The translations under genes and the position numbers were made by a program. Source: Methanolobus sp. UBA118 (GTDB lineage Archaea > Halobacteriota > Methanosarcinia > Methanosarcinales > Methanosarcinaceae). From it: DNA of 9,145 bases. Location of the stretch: contig DACO01000070.1 of assembly GCA_002508635.1 (NCBI GenBank), positions 1 through 9,145 on the forward strand, read 5' to 3'. This document shows, one piece after another, positions 1 through 6,568 of this stretch (within the stretch, counting starts at the first letter, position 1; each line of letters opens with the position of its first letter). Under the pieces are notes generated by a model. That model made no database searches, was not told the origin of the DNA, and saw nothing but the letters and a program-made list of their open reading frames with translations.

Positions 1-1123
1 ATGAGTATTCGCAATAAGTGATACCAGTATAGATCTTTTTCATGCTATCCTCTGCCATGGGATCATATGCAGCAATATCTGCTTCCTGTCGCAGGAGTTC
101 CGCAATGACGGGAATGGAGCGTGATTCGCGGATGTCGTCGGTATCGTTCTTAAAGGCCAGCCCGAGCACGGCTATTTTTTTATTCTTCAGATCGCCAAGT
201 TTTCCCTGCAGCAGTTCCACCATCTTCAGGGGCTGGCGGTCATTTACACCAACAACGGATTCCAGGAGCTGTGGCTTGTATCCTATCTCGTTGGCCTTGC
301 CGATGATGGCCTTGACATCCTTTGGAAAACATGATCCTCCGAAACCGGCACCTGAATTGAGGAAGCTGCGCTCTATCCTGAAATCTGTTCCCACGGCATC
401 CATGACCTCGTAGGTGTCGATGCCGAGCTGCTTGCAGATATTGCCAACCTCGTTGGAAAATGATATCTTGGTTGCAAGAAGTGAGTTGTTGACGTACTTG
501 ATCATCTCGGCGGTCCTGGGATTGCTGTGCGTGATCTCACAGTCCAGCTCGCGGTAGAGCTCGGAGATCACAAAGCCCGACCTCTCGTCAATGGCGCCCA
601 CCACGATCTTGTCAGGATGCATGAAGTCATACACGGCCTTGCCTTCCCTCAGGAATTCCGGGTTCATCACTACCCCGAAGTCCTTACCTGCCTTCTTCCC
701 GGAGTGCTCCTCCACGATGGGCAGCACGACCTTCTCGGTGGTCTCGGGCACCACGGTGCTCTTCACCACGACCACATGGTAGTGATCCTTCTTTGCGATT
801 GCCCTGCCGAGGCTTGCGCTTGCAGCCTTTACGATGGAGAGGTCGATACTCCCATCCTCTCCAGAGGGCGTGCCCACGCAGATAAAGGACGCATCCGAGT
901 TCTGCACAGCATAGTCATAATCGGATGTTGCAATGAGCGTCTTCTGTGAATACTTCTCCAGCAGGTCATCAAGCCCCTCCTCCCAGATGGGCGCCCTGCC
1001 TGAGTTGATCATTTCCACTTTCTTCTCATCGATATCGATACAGATGACCTCATGGCCAAGTTCGGCAAAGCAGGCGGCAGAGACCGAGCCTACGTAGCCG
1101 GAGCCTATTATGGATACTTTCAT
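1..1123 (-). CDS. ugd: UDP-glucose 6-dehydrogenase (3' end outside window)
   Basis: Oxidises UDP-glucose to UDP-glucuronate in two NAD+-dependent steps in the cytoplasm, supplying uronic acids for surface glycans or protein glycosylation. From ATG 1123 the minus frame stays open for 374 codons to the window edge. Seen: N-terminal Rossmann loop GSGYVG (residues 7-12), ICVGTPS, KSTVVPET, NPEFLREG (154-161), the catalytic-cysteine motif GFGGSCFPKD (260-269, Cys265), and the UDP-binding C-terminal domain with GLAFKNDTDDIRES. The SCFPKD form fits UDP-glucose dehydrogenases (Ugd/TuaD/AglM group) better than UDP-ManNAc dehydrogenases, but substrate is inferred. Family members are usually about 420-440 residues, so roughly 50-60 C-terminal residues lie outside. 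The start is supported by a CCAGGAG Shine-Dalgarno at 1134-1140. It is transcribed divergently from the helicase gene. Confidence 0.93.
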   Translation of the reverse strand, partial: MKVSIIGSGYVGSVSAACFAELGHEVICIDIDEKKVEMINSGRAPIWEEGLDDLLEKYSQKTLIATSDYDYAVQNSDASFICVGTPSGEDGSIDLSIVKAASASLGRAIAKKDHYHVVVVKSTVVPETTEKVVLPIVEEHSGKKAGKDFGVVMNPEFLREGKAVYDFMHPDKIVVGAIDERSGFVISELYRELDCEITHSNPRTAEMIKYVNNSLLATKISFSNEVGNICKQLGIDTYEVMDAVGTDFRIERSFLNSGAGFGGSCFPKDVKAIIGKANEIGYKPQLLESVVGVNDRQPLKMVELLQGKLGDLKNKKIAVLGLAFKNDTDDIRESRSIPVIAELLRQEADIAAYDPMAEDSMKKIYTGITYCEYS

Positions 1124-1161
1124 GGGTGTTTCTCTCCTGGGAGTGTAAATTGTTGTGGAGT

Positions 1162-1170
1162 GTATATTAG
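1162..1170 (-). promoter_or_regulatory. TATA-like box for ugd
   Basis: On the minus strand this reads CTAATATAC, preceded by AAATC. A start about 25 nt downstream would fall near 1140, just at the CCAGGAG ribosome binding site, giving a short leader of about 17 nt. The element is only inferred from sequence and spacing. Confidence 0.3.
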
Positions 1171-1184
1171 GATTTGGGAATGAA

Positions 1185-1217
1185 GCTATTTTGAATAAGT
1201 TATTTATTCCAAATAGC
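1185..1217. promoter_or_regulatory. 33-bp near-perfect dyad in the divergent promoter region
   Basis: Arms GCTATTTTGAATAA (1185-1198) and TTATTCCAAATAGC (1204-1217) are inverted repeats with 13 of 14 positions paired (single mismatch 1192/1210) and a 5-nt centre GTTAT. It lies between the presumed minus-strand TATA box of ugd (about 1166) and the presumed plus-strand TATA box of the helicase (about 1224-1233), so it is upstream of both core promoters. This is the position of a shared regulator-binding site. A stem-loop in RNA is an alternative, but no transcript is expected to end here because both genes point away. Confidence 0.55.
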
Positions 1218-1223
1218 AATTTC

Positions 1224-1233
1224 TTAATATATT
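1224..1233 (+). promoter_or_regulatory. TATA-like box for the helicase gene
   Basis: TTAATATATT lies about 50 nt upstream of the chosen ATG 1280. A start about 25 nt downstream would fall near 1255. A second A/T run (1236-1245) would put it near 1266. The whole stretch is A/T-rich, so the exact box cannot be fixed by eye. Confidence 0.3.
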
Positions 1234-1279
1234 CTTAATTTAATACTTCTTTCAAATTTTGGTTAAAAGTGTGAATGCT

Positions 1280-4200
1280 ATGAAATCAGGATTGTATGAA
1301 CATATTGTAAATGAGTTCCTTTCCAAAGACTTGTTCGACATCGATGATAAGCATAAACATTTATCTCGACTTAATGATGCCGATAGTAATGACTACTTAG
1401 CACAATATATGTATCGAGTTCTTTCTCATGTTTTATCTGAAATTAAAGGCGATAAGAACGGGAAAACAAAGATCGGTAAGCAGATTGAAATATGCAATGC
1501 AATAGTAGATGTTTTGAATAATTATGGTATCGAAACCCAAGGTTTAGACATCTCAAAATCTGCTGAAAAACTCATGGCGGTATTTGATGAAAAGTTAAGT
1601 TTTGATTTCTTGCGTCCCGATACTCCGCTTTCTCTAGGTACATTGCTTACAGGCACAAGACAAGACCCTTCATTAGTTTCTCAACTTAAAAAAGAGATTT
1701 TATCTTCTGATAGAGTGGATATTCTTTGTTCTTTCATAAAATGGAGCGGTATAAGAATACTTCAGGAAGAACTAAAGGAGTTCACTTCACGAAATGGAAC
1801 GGAATTAAGGATTATAACAACTAGTTACATGGGTGCAACCGATGCAAAAGCGATTGAGTTTCTGGAAGGTCTGCCAAACACGACTTTAAAGGTGAGTTAT
1901 GATACTAGAAGGACGAGATTGCATGCGAAAGCCTATTTGTTTGAAAGACAAACTGGTTTTTCTTCGGCATATATTGGTTCTTCTAATATCTCTAATGCAG
2001 CATTGACTGACGGATTAGAATGGAATATAAAAATTAGTCAGTATGAGCAGCCTTTTCAATGGGCTAAAATTAAAGCCACCTTTGATACTTATTGGAACGA
2101 TAGGGAATTTGAGACTTATAAAAAAGATGATAAGTCTAGATTGATAAAGGCGTTGCAAGCAGAAAAATATGAAAACAATACAGATTTCTTGATGCCTAGT
2201 TTTGATTTAAAGCCATATCCATTCCAAAAAGAAATACTCGAATCAATATGGGCTGAACGTCAACTGCATAGAAACAAACACTTAATAGTGGCTGCAACAG
2301 GCACAGGTAAAACAATGATTGCAGCTTTTGATTTCAAGAAATTCAGGAAGGAGTTTTTTGAAACCCACAAAAGAGAGCCACGTCTATTGTTCATAGCACA
2401 TAGAGAAGAGATATTAAAACAATCTCTGTACATATTTAGAATGGTTCTAAGAGATCACAATTATGGGGATATGATGGTTGGTGGAAATATTCCTGCGACT
2501 ACGGAACAAATATTTGCATCAATTCAAACATATAACTCTAAAGAAATTCATGATCTTTTAGATTCTGAATATTTCGATTATATTGTAGTAGACGAGTTTC
2601 ATCACGCAGCAGCACCTAGTTATAAATCACTTTTAGATCACGTAAATCCAAGCTGTCTGTTAGGTTTAACTGCAACTCCAGAACGTGCTGATAATTTAGA
2701 TGTTAAGAAGTTCTTTGATAATCACATAACTGCTGAAATTCGTTTGCCAGATGCAATAGACAGAAAGTTGCTGTGTCCTTTCCAATATTTTGGTATTACT
2801 GATAGTGTTGATTATTCTAAATTGAAATGGCAGCGTGGTGGTTATGTTCAAAGTGAACTCAGCGATCGATATGTATCAGATGACCATCGTGCAAAAATGA
2901 TTTGTGAAAAAACGGTACAGACTGTTTTGGATATCAGAAACGTTAAGGGTTTAGGTTTCTGTGTTTCAAAAGCACATGCAGAATACATGTCTGAAATATT
3001 CAATAAATACGGTATTGCAAGTGAATATTTAACTTCAGATTCTAGCAAAGATGTAAGAAACTCTGTTCAGAATAAATTGCTAAACAAAGAGATTAACTTC
3101 ATTTTTGTTGTAGACTTGTACAATGAAGGAGTTGACATTCCTGAGATCGACACCGTTCTCTTTTTGCGTCCAACTGAAAGTTTAACAGTATTCCTTCAAC
3201 AATTAGGACGTGGACTTCGGCTAAGCGATGATAAAGACTGTTTAACGGTATTGGATTTTGTGGGACAAGCGAACAAAAACTATAGATTTGATTTGAAGTT
3301 CAAAGCATTGATTGAAAATATAGGTCAAGATATCGCTTTTGAAATGGAGCAAGGATTCCCACATTTGCCTGCTGGTTGCAGTATAGAATTGGAGAGAAAA
3401 TCTAAGGAATACATATTAGATAATATTAGTCAAGTTCTCAATCTAAGACGACAAACAATTGTGAATAGAATTTCGAGCTTCGTTGCTGATACAGGAATGG
3501 AATTATCTTTTGAAAACTTCATAAATTACTATAATTTAGACCTTGATGATATTTACAAAAAAATGTGCTGGTCAAGAGCACTGGCAGAAGCTGAAATCAT
3601 TGATGATTTCAATGAACCTGATGAAAAACAATTAACTAGCGGTCTAAGAAGAATTCAACATATAGATGATAGCAGCTACATTGATTGTGTCCTCAGCTGT
3701 CTAACTGGCAAAAATATAGATGAAGGAAATCTCTCTGAAAAAGAAAGATACTATTTGACAATGTTTGTCCTAACTATCTGGAATAAGGACAAGTTTTCCT
3801 CATTAAAAGATGCTTTTTCTAAATTAGTAGATAATTCTACAATCTATGATGAAATTATTATGTTGTTAGAATACAAAAAGAGCATCATAAGAACTATTTC
3901 TCCTGAACTAACGTTGCCATATGTTTCATCTCTAAGGTTACATTCTAAATACACGCAAGCAGAAGCACTTGCTGGACTTGGATATTTTGATTTGCAAAAC
4001 AACCATACTATACAGACTGGAGTATTATACCTCAAAGATAAAAAGACAGATGTGTTTTTCATTACATTAAACAAGAATGAAAAAGACTATTCTCCAACTA
4101 CGATGTACAATGACTATGCAATTAATGAAAATCTTTTCCATTGGCAAAGTCAAGCATCAACAAGGGTTGATTCTAAAACCGGACAGAGGTATATCAATCA

Positions 4201-4399
4201 AAAAGATATGGGTCAAACAATCCTTCTTTTTGTGAGAATAAACAAAAGTGCCAATTCTTTAGCTCAACCCTATTATTTCTTGGGGCCAGCCGAGTATGTG
4301 AGTCACGAAGGCGAAAAACCAATTAACTTCGTATGGAGACTCAAGTATCCAATGCCTGCTCACTTATTAAGAGAGACCGCAAGACTTGTTGTAGGGTGA
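1280..4399 (+). CDS. PLD-like nuclease / SF2 helicase / DUF3427 fusion protein
   Basis: A 1039-residue multidomain protein, predicted to couple ATP-driven nucleic-acid translocation to a phospholipase-D-type nuclease. Seen: a PLD motif with H215-x-K217 and GSSN (233-236); helicase motif I TGTGKT (340-345); motif Ia FIAHREE; motif II DEFH (438-441); motif III TATPE (464-468); motif V NEGVDIPE; motif VI QQLGRGLR (640-647). A long C-terminal region (about 690-1035, ending RLKYPMPAHLLRET) resembles DUF3427. The HKD aspartate position is Glu222, and only one HKD copy is visible. ATG 1280 is chosen because MKSGLYEHIVNEFL resembles family N-termini and a weak GTGA lies 5 nt upstream; TTG 1259 and GTG 1271 are alternatives. 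The gene is visibly A/T-richer than its neighbours, suggesting transfer. Such proteins are often seen in defence islands, but the role here is inferred. Confidence 0.9.
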   Translation: MKSGLYEHIVNEFLSKDLFDIDDKHKHLSRLNDADSNDYLAQYMYRVLSHVLSEIKGDKNGKTKIGKQIEICNAIVDVLNNYGIETQGLDISKSAEKLMAVFDEKLSFDFLRPDTPLSLGTLLTGTRQDPSLVSQLKKEILSSDRVDILCSFIKWSGIRILQEELKEFTSRNGTELRIITTSYMGATDAKAIEFLEGLPNTTLKVSYDTRRTRLHAKAYLFERQTGFSSAYIGSSNISNAALTDGLEWNIKISQYEQPFQWAKIKATFDTYWNDREFETYKKDDKSRLIKALQAEKYENNTDFLMPSFDLKPYPFQKEILESIWAERQLHRNKHLIVAATGTGKTMIAAFDFKKFRKEFFETHKREPRLLFIAHREEILKQSLYIFRMVLRDHNYGDMMVGGNIPATTEQIFASIQTYNSKEIHDLLDSEYFDYIVVDEFHHAAAPSYKSLLDHVNPSCLLGLTATPERADNLDVKKFFDNHITAEIRLPDAIDRKLLCPFQYFGITDSVDYSKLKWQRGGYVQSELSDRYVSDDHRAKMICEKTVQTVLDIRNVKGLGFCVSKAHAEYMSEIFNKYGIASEYLTSDSSKDVRNSVQNKLLNKEINFIFVVDLYNEGVDIPEIDTVLFLRPTESLTVFLQQLGRGLRLSDDKDCLTVLDFVGQANKNYRFDLKFKALIENIGQDIAFEMEQGFPHLPAGCSIELERKSKEYILDNISQVLNLRRQTIVNRISSFVADTGMELSFENFINYYNLDLDDIYKKMCWSRALAEAEIIDDFNEPDEKQLTSGLRRIQHIDDSSYIDCVLSCLTGKNIDEGNLSEKERYYLTMFVLTIWNKDKFSSLKDAFSKLVDNSTIYDEIIMLLEYKKSIIRTISPELTLPYVSSLRLHSKYTQAEALAGLGYFDLQNNHTIQTGVLYLKDKKTDVFFITLNKNEKDYSPTTMYNDYAINENLFHWQSQASTRVDSKTGQRYINQKDMGQTILLFVRINKSANSLAQPYYFLGPAEYVSHEGEKPINFVWRLKYPMPAHLLRETARLVVG

Positions 4400-4455
4400 C
4401 CACAAATCCCTGCATCTACTTGTAGTCACCCACCCTTCCACAACAGATCTTTTTC
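4387..4455 (+). terminator. Possible hairpin terminator after the helicase gene
   Basis: TGTTGT (4387-4392) can pair with ACAACA (4440-4445), and GGGTGAC (4394-4400, overlapping the stop codon) with GTCACCC (4425-4431), leaving an 8-nt bulge and a 24-nt loop. A T5 tract follows at 4450-4454. The stem is interrupted and the loop is large, so the U-tract alone may be the signal. Confidence 0.35.
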
Positions 4456-4537
4456 GGCAAATTAATCTACTTTTAGACAATATCTCTACAATAAACAATA
4501 TTCTATAATGTAACCTCATTTAGTGGAGAGTGTAGTG

Positions 4538-5095
4538 ATGACTTCAAGAAATACCCATGTGTGTCCCGTACAACTATCCGGCGGCCTTGATAACAGGGTC
4601 AGGAAATGGCTGCAGAATCCGCAGAAGATACTTGCCCCGTATGTCCGAGAGGGTATGGATGTGCTGGAGGTGGGCTGCGGTCCGGGTTTCTTTACCCTTG
4701 ATCTGGCCTGGATGGCCGGCAACAGCGGTAAAGTGGTGGCCGTTGACCTGCAGGAGGGCATGCTCGAACAGATACGGGAAAAGATCCGGGGGTCTGATAT
4801 CGAGCAGAACATCGAGCTGCATCAGTGCACCGAAGACAGGCTTGGCGTATCCGGAAGCTTTGATCTTGTCTTCCTCTTCTATGTGGTACATGAGCTGCCG
4901 GACAGGGAAGCGTTCTTCAGGGAACTGGTATCCGTGCTCAAAGACGGTGGCCGGATATACATGGAGGAGCCGCCCTTCCATGTTTCTAAAAGGGAATTCG
5001 AGGAGAGCCTCAGGATAGCCGGCGATGCCGGGCTTAAGGTTGCGGACAGGCCAGGGCGTTTTCCTGACAGGGCGGCGGTACTGGAAAAGGCGTAG
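4538..5095 (+). CDS. Class I SAM-dependent methyltransferase, substrate unknown
   Basis: A 185-residue Rossmann-fold methyltransferase, probably cytosolic. Seen: an N-terminal HVCPVQLSGGLDNRVRKWL segment (7-25); the SAM-binding motif I VLEVGCGPG (42-50); the ribose-binding acidic residue D70 in VVAVD; a motif IV-like strand FDLVFLFYVVHEL; and motif VI-like LKDGGRIYMEEPP. No target-recognition domain and no DNA-methylase D/NPPY in the right place, so a small-molecule, lipid or protein substrate is likelier than DNA. Start ATG 4538 has GGAG at 4525-4528 with a 9-nt spacer; GTG 4535 and GTG 4523 are in frame but less well placed. The gene is clearly G/C-richer than the upstream helicase and matches the flanking housekeeping genes, so it may belong to the host background. 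The C-terminus looks complete. Confidence 0.85.
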   Translation: MTSRNTHVCPVQLSGGLDNRVRKWLQNPQKILAPYVREGMDVLEVGCGPGFFTLDLAWMAGNSGKVVAVDLQEGMLEQIREKIRGSDIEQNIELHQCTEDRLGVSGSFDLVFLFYVVHELPDREAFFRELVSVLKDGGRIYMEEPPFHVSKREFEESLRIAGDAGLKVADRPGRFPDRAAVLEKA

Positions 5096-5145
5096 GAGCT
5101 ATTTGATCACTTATTTACTGTAAGAACGATTGGAGAACTGTTAGC

Positions 5146-5172
5146 ACACAACCACCCGCCGCAGGCGGCACA
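5146..5172 (+). repeat. Left copy of 27-nt inverted repeat (hairpin-bearing)
   Basis: The reverse complement of 5352-5378 matches this segment at 24 of 27 positions. Its core is itself a hairpin: CCGCC (5156-5160), loop GCA, GGCGG (5164-5168). The palindrome-within-inverted-copy arrangement resembles REP-type dispersed repeats or ends of a small non-autonomous element. Only two copies exist in this window. Confidence 0.65.
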
Positions 5173-5287
5173 ATTCTCTGCTGCCGTACCAGAGAACGAA
5201 AATCAATGAGGGCGTTTGTTCACAAATGTTTAAAAGGAATATTTCTTATCTGCATAAGCTATCGGATGGACTATCAGCAATTTACAT

Positions 5288-5301
5288 TGACCACACTCTA
5301 T
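5288..5301 (+). repeat. 14-bp direct repeat, copy 1
   Basis: TGACCACACTCTAT is identical to 5428-5441, 140 bp downstream. A 14-bp exact match in a 450-bp spacer is unlikely by chance. This copy lacks the palindromic partner arm seen at copy 2. Confidence 0.6.
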
Positions 5302-5351
5302 GGAACTCCTGCTGAAATAAATGCAATGGTCTTCAGTACATTGTGAAGGGA

Positions 5352-5378
5352 TGTGCCGCCTTCGGCGGATGGTTGCGT
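5352..5378 (-). repeat. Right copy of 27-nt inverted repeat (hairpin-bearing)
   Basis: Inverted partner of 5146-5172 (24/27). Its core hairpin is CCGCC (5356-5360), loop TTC, GGCGG (5364-5368). The flanking bases, read on the minus strand as ACGCAACCAT before the core and CACA after it, are also conserved with the left copy, so similarity is not limited to the palindrome. Confidence 0.65.
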
Positions 5379-5425
5379 TGTCTTTAGTATATCAATTGTT
5401 TTTGTACTAGTTAATAGATTTGATG

Positions 5426-5460
5426 GGTGACCACACTCTATATAGTATTTTGTGGTCACC
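5426..5460. promoter_or_regulatory. 10-bp perfect palindrome around a TATA-like core, upstream of mntA-hepT
   Basis: GGTGACCACA (5426-5435) and TGTGGTCACC (5451-5460) are perfect inverted repeats separated by 15 nt containing CTATATAG (5437-5444). The left arm overlaps copy 2 of a 14-bp direct repeat (5428-5441). If CTATATAG is a promoter element, protein binding to the arms would block it, which fits an autoregulatory operator for the toxin-antitoxin operon. A stem-loop for upstream transcription is an alternative. Not proven. Confidence 0.45.
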
Positions 5461-5509
5461 TCTTCTCTCCATATTGACTACTTAACCTTATTACCTATTG
5501 ACACATAGC

Positions 5510-5518
5510 AAATATTTG
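5510..5518 (+). promoter_or_regulatory. Second TATA-like candidate for mntA-hepT
   Basis: AAATATTTG lies about 35 nt upstream of ATG 5550. Transcription starting about 25 nt downstream would leave a leader of only about 10 nt, consistent with the lack of a convincing Shine-Dalgarno before mntA. Confidence 0.25.
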
Positions 5519-5549
5519 AAAAATACCGCTTCAGACTTCAGTGATATTC

Positions 5550-5996
5550 ATGAACCCGGCAACATCCATTCCATCAAAAGAACAACTCATCCCCCTTCTC
5601 CGAGAGTTCTTCCAAAATGAGGAATGTGTTGAGCTTGCCTACCTTTTTGGCTCGGTGGCAGAGGGTAAAGCCACCGCTTTGAGTGACATCGATATAGGCG
5701 TTTACCTGTCGGAGAGCCTGACAAATAGCGAGAGGTTCCGGAAGCAGTTGGAGTTGACCTCAAAGCTTGTCGGCTTTCTGGGAAACAACAATGTCGATCT
5801 GCTTGTGCTCAATGATACAGCGCCTGTTTTGAGTTTTGAGATAATAGAGCCCAATGTCCTGATATTTGAAAGGGACCATGGTCTCAAGATTGATGTTGAG
5901 CAGCGTATAATGTCAGGATATCTGGATCGGAAATACCATGAGGACCTCATGAACCGGATGTTTCTGGAAAGGGTCAGGGAAAAGGGGCTGACATGA
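5550..5996 (+). CDS. mntA: MntA-type nucleotidyltransferase antitoxin
   Basis: A 148-residue minimal nucleotidyltransferase. In characterised MntA/HepT pairs this enzyme transfers AMP to the tyrosine of the HEPN toxin's R-x4-H-x-Y motif and so silences it. Seen: LFGSVAEGKATALSDIDIG carrying the GS-x10-D-x-D signature (G34, S35, D46, D48) and a third carboxylate D83 in NNVDLLVLND, so the catalytic triad is intact. ATG 5550 is chosen because it begins MNPATSIPSKEQL directly before the domain; GTG 5541 adds three residues and cannot be excluded. No strong Shine-Dalgarno precedes either. Its TGA (5994-5996) abuts the hepT ATG with no gap, indicating translational coupling. Function follows from family plus partner; substrate specificity is inferred. 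Confidence 0.9.
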   Translation: MNPATSIPSKEQLIPLLREFFQNEECVELAYLFGSVAEGKATALSDIDIGVYLSESLTNSERFRKQLELTSKLVGFLGNNNVDLLVLNDTAPVLSFEIIEPNVLIFERDHGLKIDVEQRIMSGYLDRKYHEDLMNRMFLERVREKGLT

Positions 5997-6419
5997 ATGG
6001 ATGCTGATGAGAAAATTGTTCGGAAACTCAGTTTCATGCAAAAAAGTGTCAGCTATCTGAAGTCAGTTGATTCCAGAAGCAACGAACTGGAAACAAATTA
6101 TGAGATGCGCAGTGCGGCTGAGAGGAATTTTCAGCTTGTCATTGAAAGCGCAATAGAAATCGGAGAAATAATTATCTCAGAAGAAGGATTTGAAAGGCCA
6201 AAAGACTACGAAACCGTTTTTTTGATACTTGGAAAGGAAGGAATAATTCCCGAGGATTTTGCAAAAGAATTCGCCCAGGCAGCAGGTTTCAGGAATGTTC
6301 TTGTTCATATGTATGAAGAAGTGAATATCGATATTCTTCATATGTTCCTGACAGAAAGGCTGGAGGATTTCGATGAATTTGCAAGATATGTGGCACAGTA
6401 TCTAAACAGAAACTCCTGA
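5997..6419 (+). CDS. hepT: HepT-type HEPN ribonuclease toxin
   Basis: A 140-residue, predicted all-helical HEPN-domain protein, expected to dimerise and act as an RNase toxin when not modified by MntA. Seen: the motif R-x4-H-x-Y as RNVLVHMY (R99, H104, Y106), complete. Y106 is the expected AMP acceptor. Typical HepT flanking features are present: AAERNFQLVIESAIEIG (helix with conserved Q) and PKDYETVFLILGKEGII. Start ATG 5997 follows the mntA stop immediately; AAAGGGG at 5981-5987 is a suitable ribosome binding site inside the mntA end. Length is typical of the family. With mntA it forms a type VII toxin-antitoxin module of the Shewanella type. Target RNA in this host is unknown. Confidence 0.9.
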   Translation: MDADEKIVRKLSFMQKSVSYLKSVDSRSNELETNYEMRSAAERNFQLVIESAIEIGEIIISEEGFERPKDYETVFLILGKEGIIPEDFAKEFAQAAGFRNVLVHMYEEVNIDILHMFLTERLEDFDEFARYVAQYLNRNS

Positions 6420-6420
6420 G

Positions 6421-6442
6421 TCTCTTTCTTTGTTTTTGTTTC
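6421..6442 (+). terminator. T-rich tract ending mntA-hepT
   Basis: Immediately after the hepT stop the plus strand reads TCTCTTTCTTTGTTTTTGTT, then TC. Archaeal RNA polymerase commonly terminates at such U-runs without a hairpin, so this is a plausible operon end. No stem precedes it. Confidence 0.5.
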
Positions 6443-6510
6443 AGAAGCTGGGAGTTTGGAGATTAATTCTTATTCTCCTCTGGCATTTTCCATCACTAAT
6501 CTGAAATACA

Positions 6511-6546
6511 TCTAAAAAAGAAAACCATCCCGGCCGTCAGGCCGGG
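6511..6546 (-). terminator. Hairpin plus U-tract terminator of the PIN–ATPase gene
   Basis: CCCGGCC (6529-6535) and GGCCGGG (6540-6546) form a perfect 7-bp stem with a 4-nt loop. On the minus strand the stem is followed by a T-rich run (GGTTTTCTTTTTTAGA). It lies 22 bp beyond the stop codon of the minus-strand gene. The T-run is on the correct side only for the minus strand. Confidence 0.7.
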
Positions 6547-6568
6547 AAAATCACTAAAATCCAAACGC

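Larger units (their letters stand above)
5096..5549. other. 454-bp repeat- and hairpin-rich non-coding stretch
   Basis: No convincing gene lies between the methyltransferase stop and mntA. It contains a 27-nt inverted repeat (5146-5172 / 5352-5378), additional short stem-loops (TTCTCTG 5174-5180 with CAGAGAA 5190-5196; CTTAT 5245-5249 with ATAAG 5254-5258; CTTCA 5331-5335 with TGAAG 5344-5348), a 14-bp direct repeat (5288-5301, 5428-5441) and a 10-bp palindrome (5426-5435 / 5451-5460). A 46-codon ORF at 5206-5346 lies inside the large inverted repeat, but has no good ribosome binding site and is within chance length. The region could be a small non-autonomous element, a structured RNA, or terminator plus operator sequences. 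Confidence 0.6.

Noticed and set aside
527..949. Plus-strand ORFs inside ugd, and similar opposite-strand ORFs across the PIN–ATPase gene
   Set aside because: They are shadows of the conserved minus-strand coding frames, with no family motifs or ribosome binding sites of their own.
1259..1279. TTG 1259 or GTG 1271 as the helicase start
   Set aside because: Both are in frame, but ATG 1280 gives an N-terminus resembling other family members and has a weak GTGA at a suitable distance. The added seven residues match nothing recognisable.
4538..5095. DNA methyltransferase forming a restriction-modification system with the helicase
   Set aside because: The EPPF string superficially resembles a D/NPPY motif but lies too far along, after the motif IV-like strand. 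There is no target-recognition domain, and base composition differs from the helicase gene.
5206..5346. 46-codon ORF inside the inverted repeat
   Set aside because: No convincing ribosome binding site, no recognisable motif, and an open run of this length is expected by chance fairly often.
4394..5435. GGGTGACCACA at 4394-4404 and 5425-5435 as direct repeats bounding an inserted unit
   Set aside because: Several 11-bp matches are expected by chance in a window this size. The first copy overlaps the helicase stop codon and the flanks do not match.
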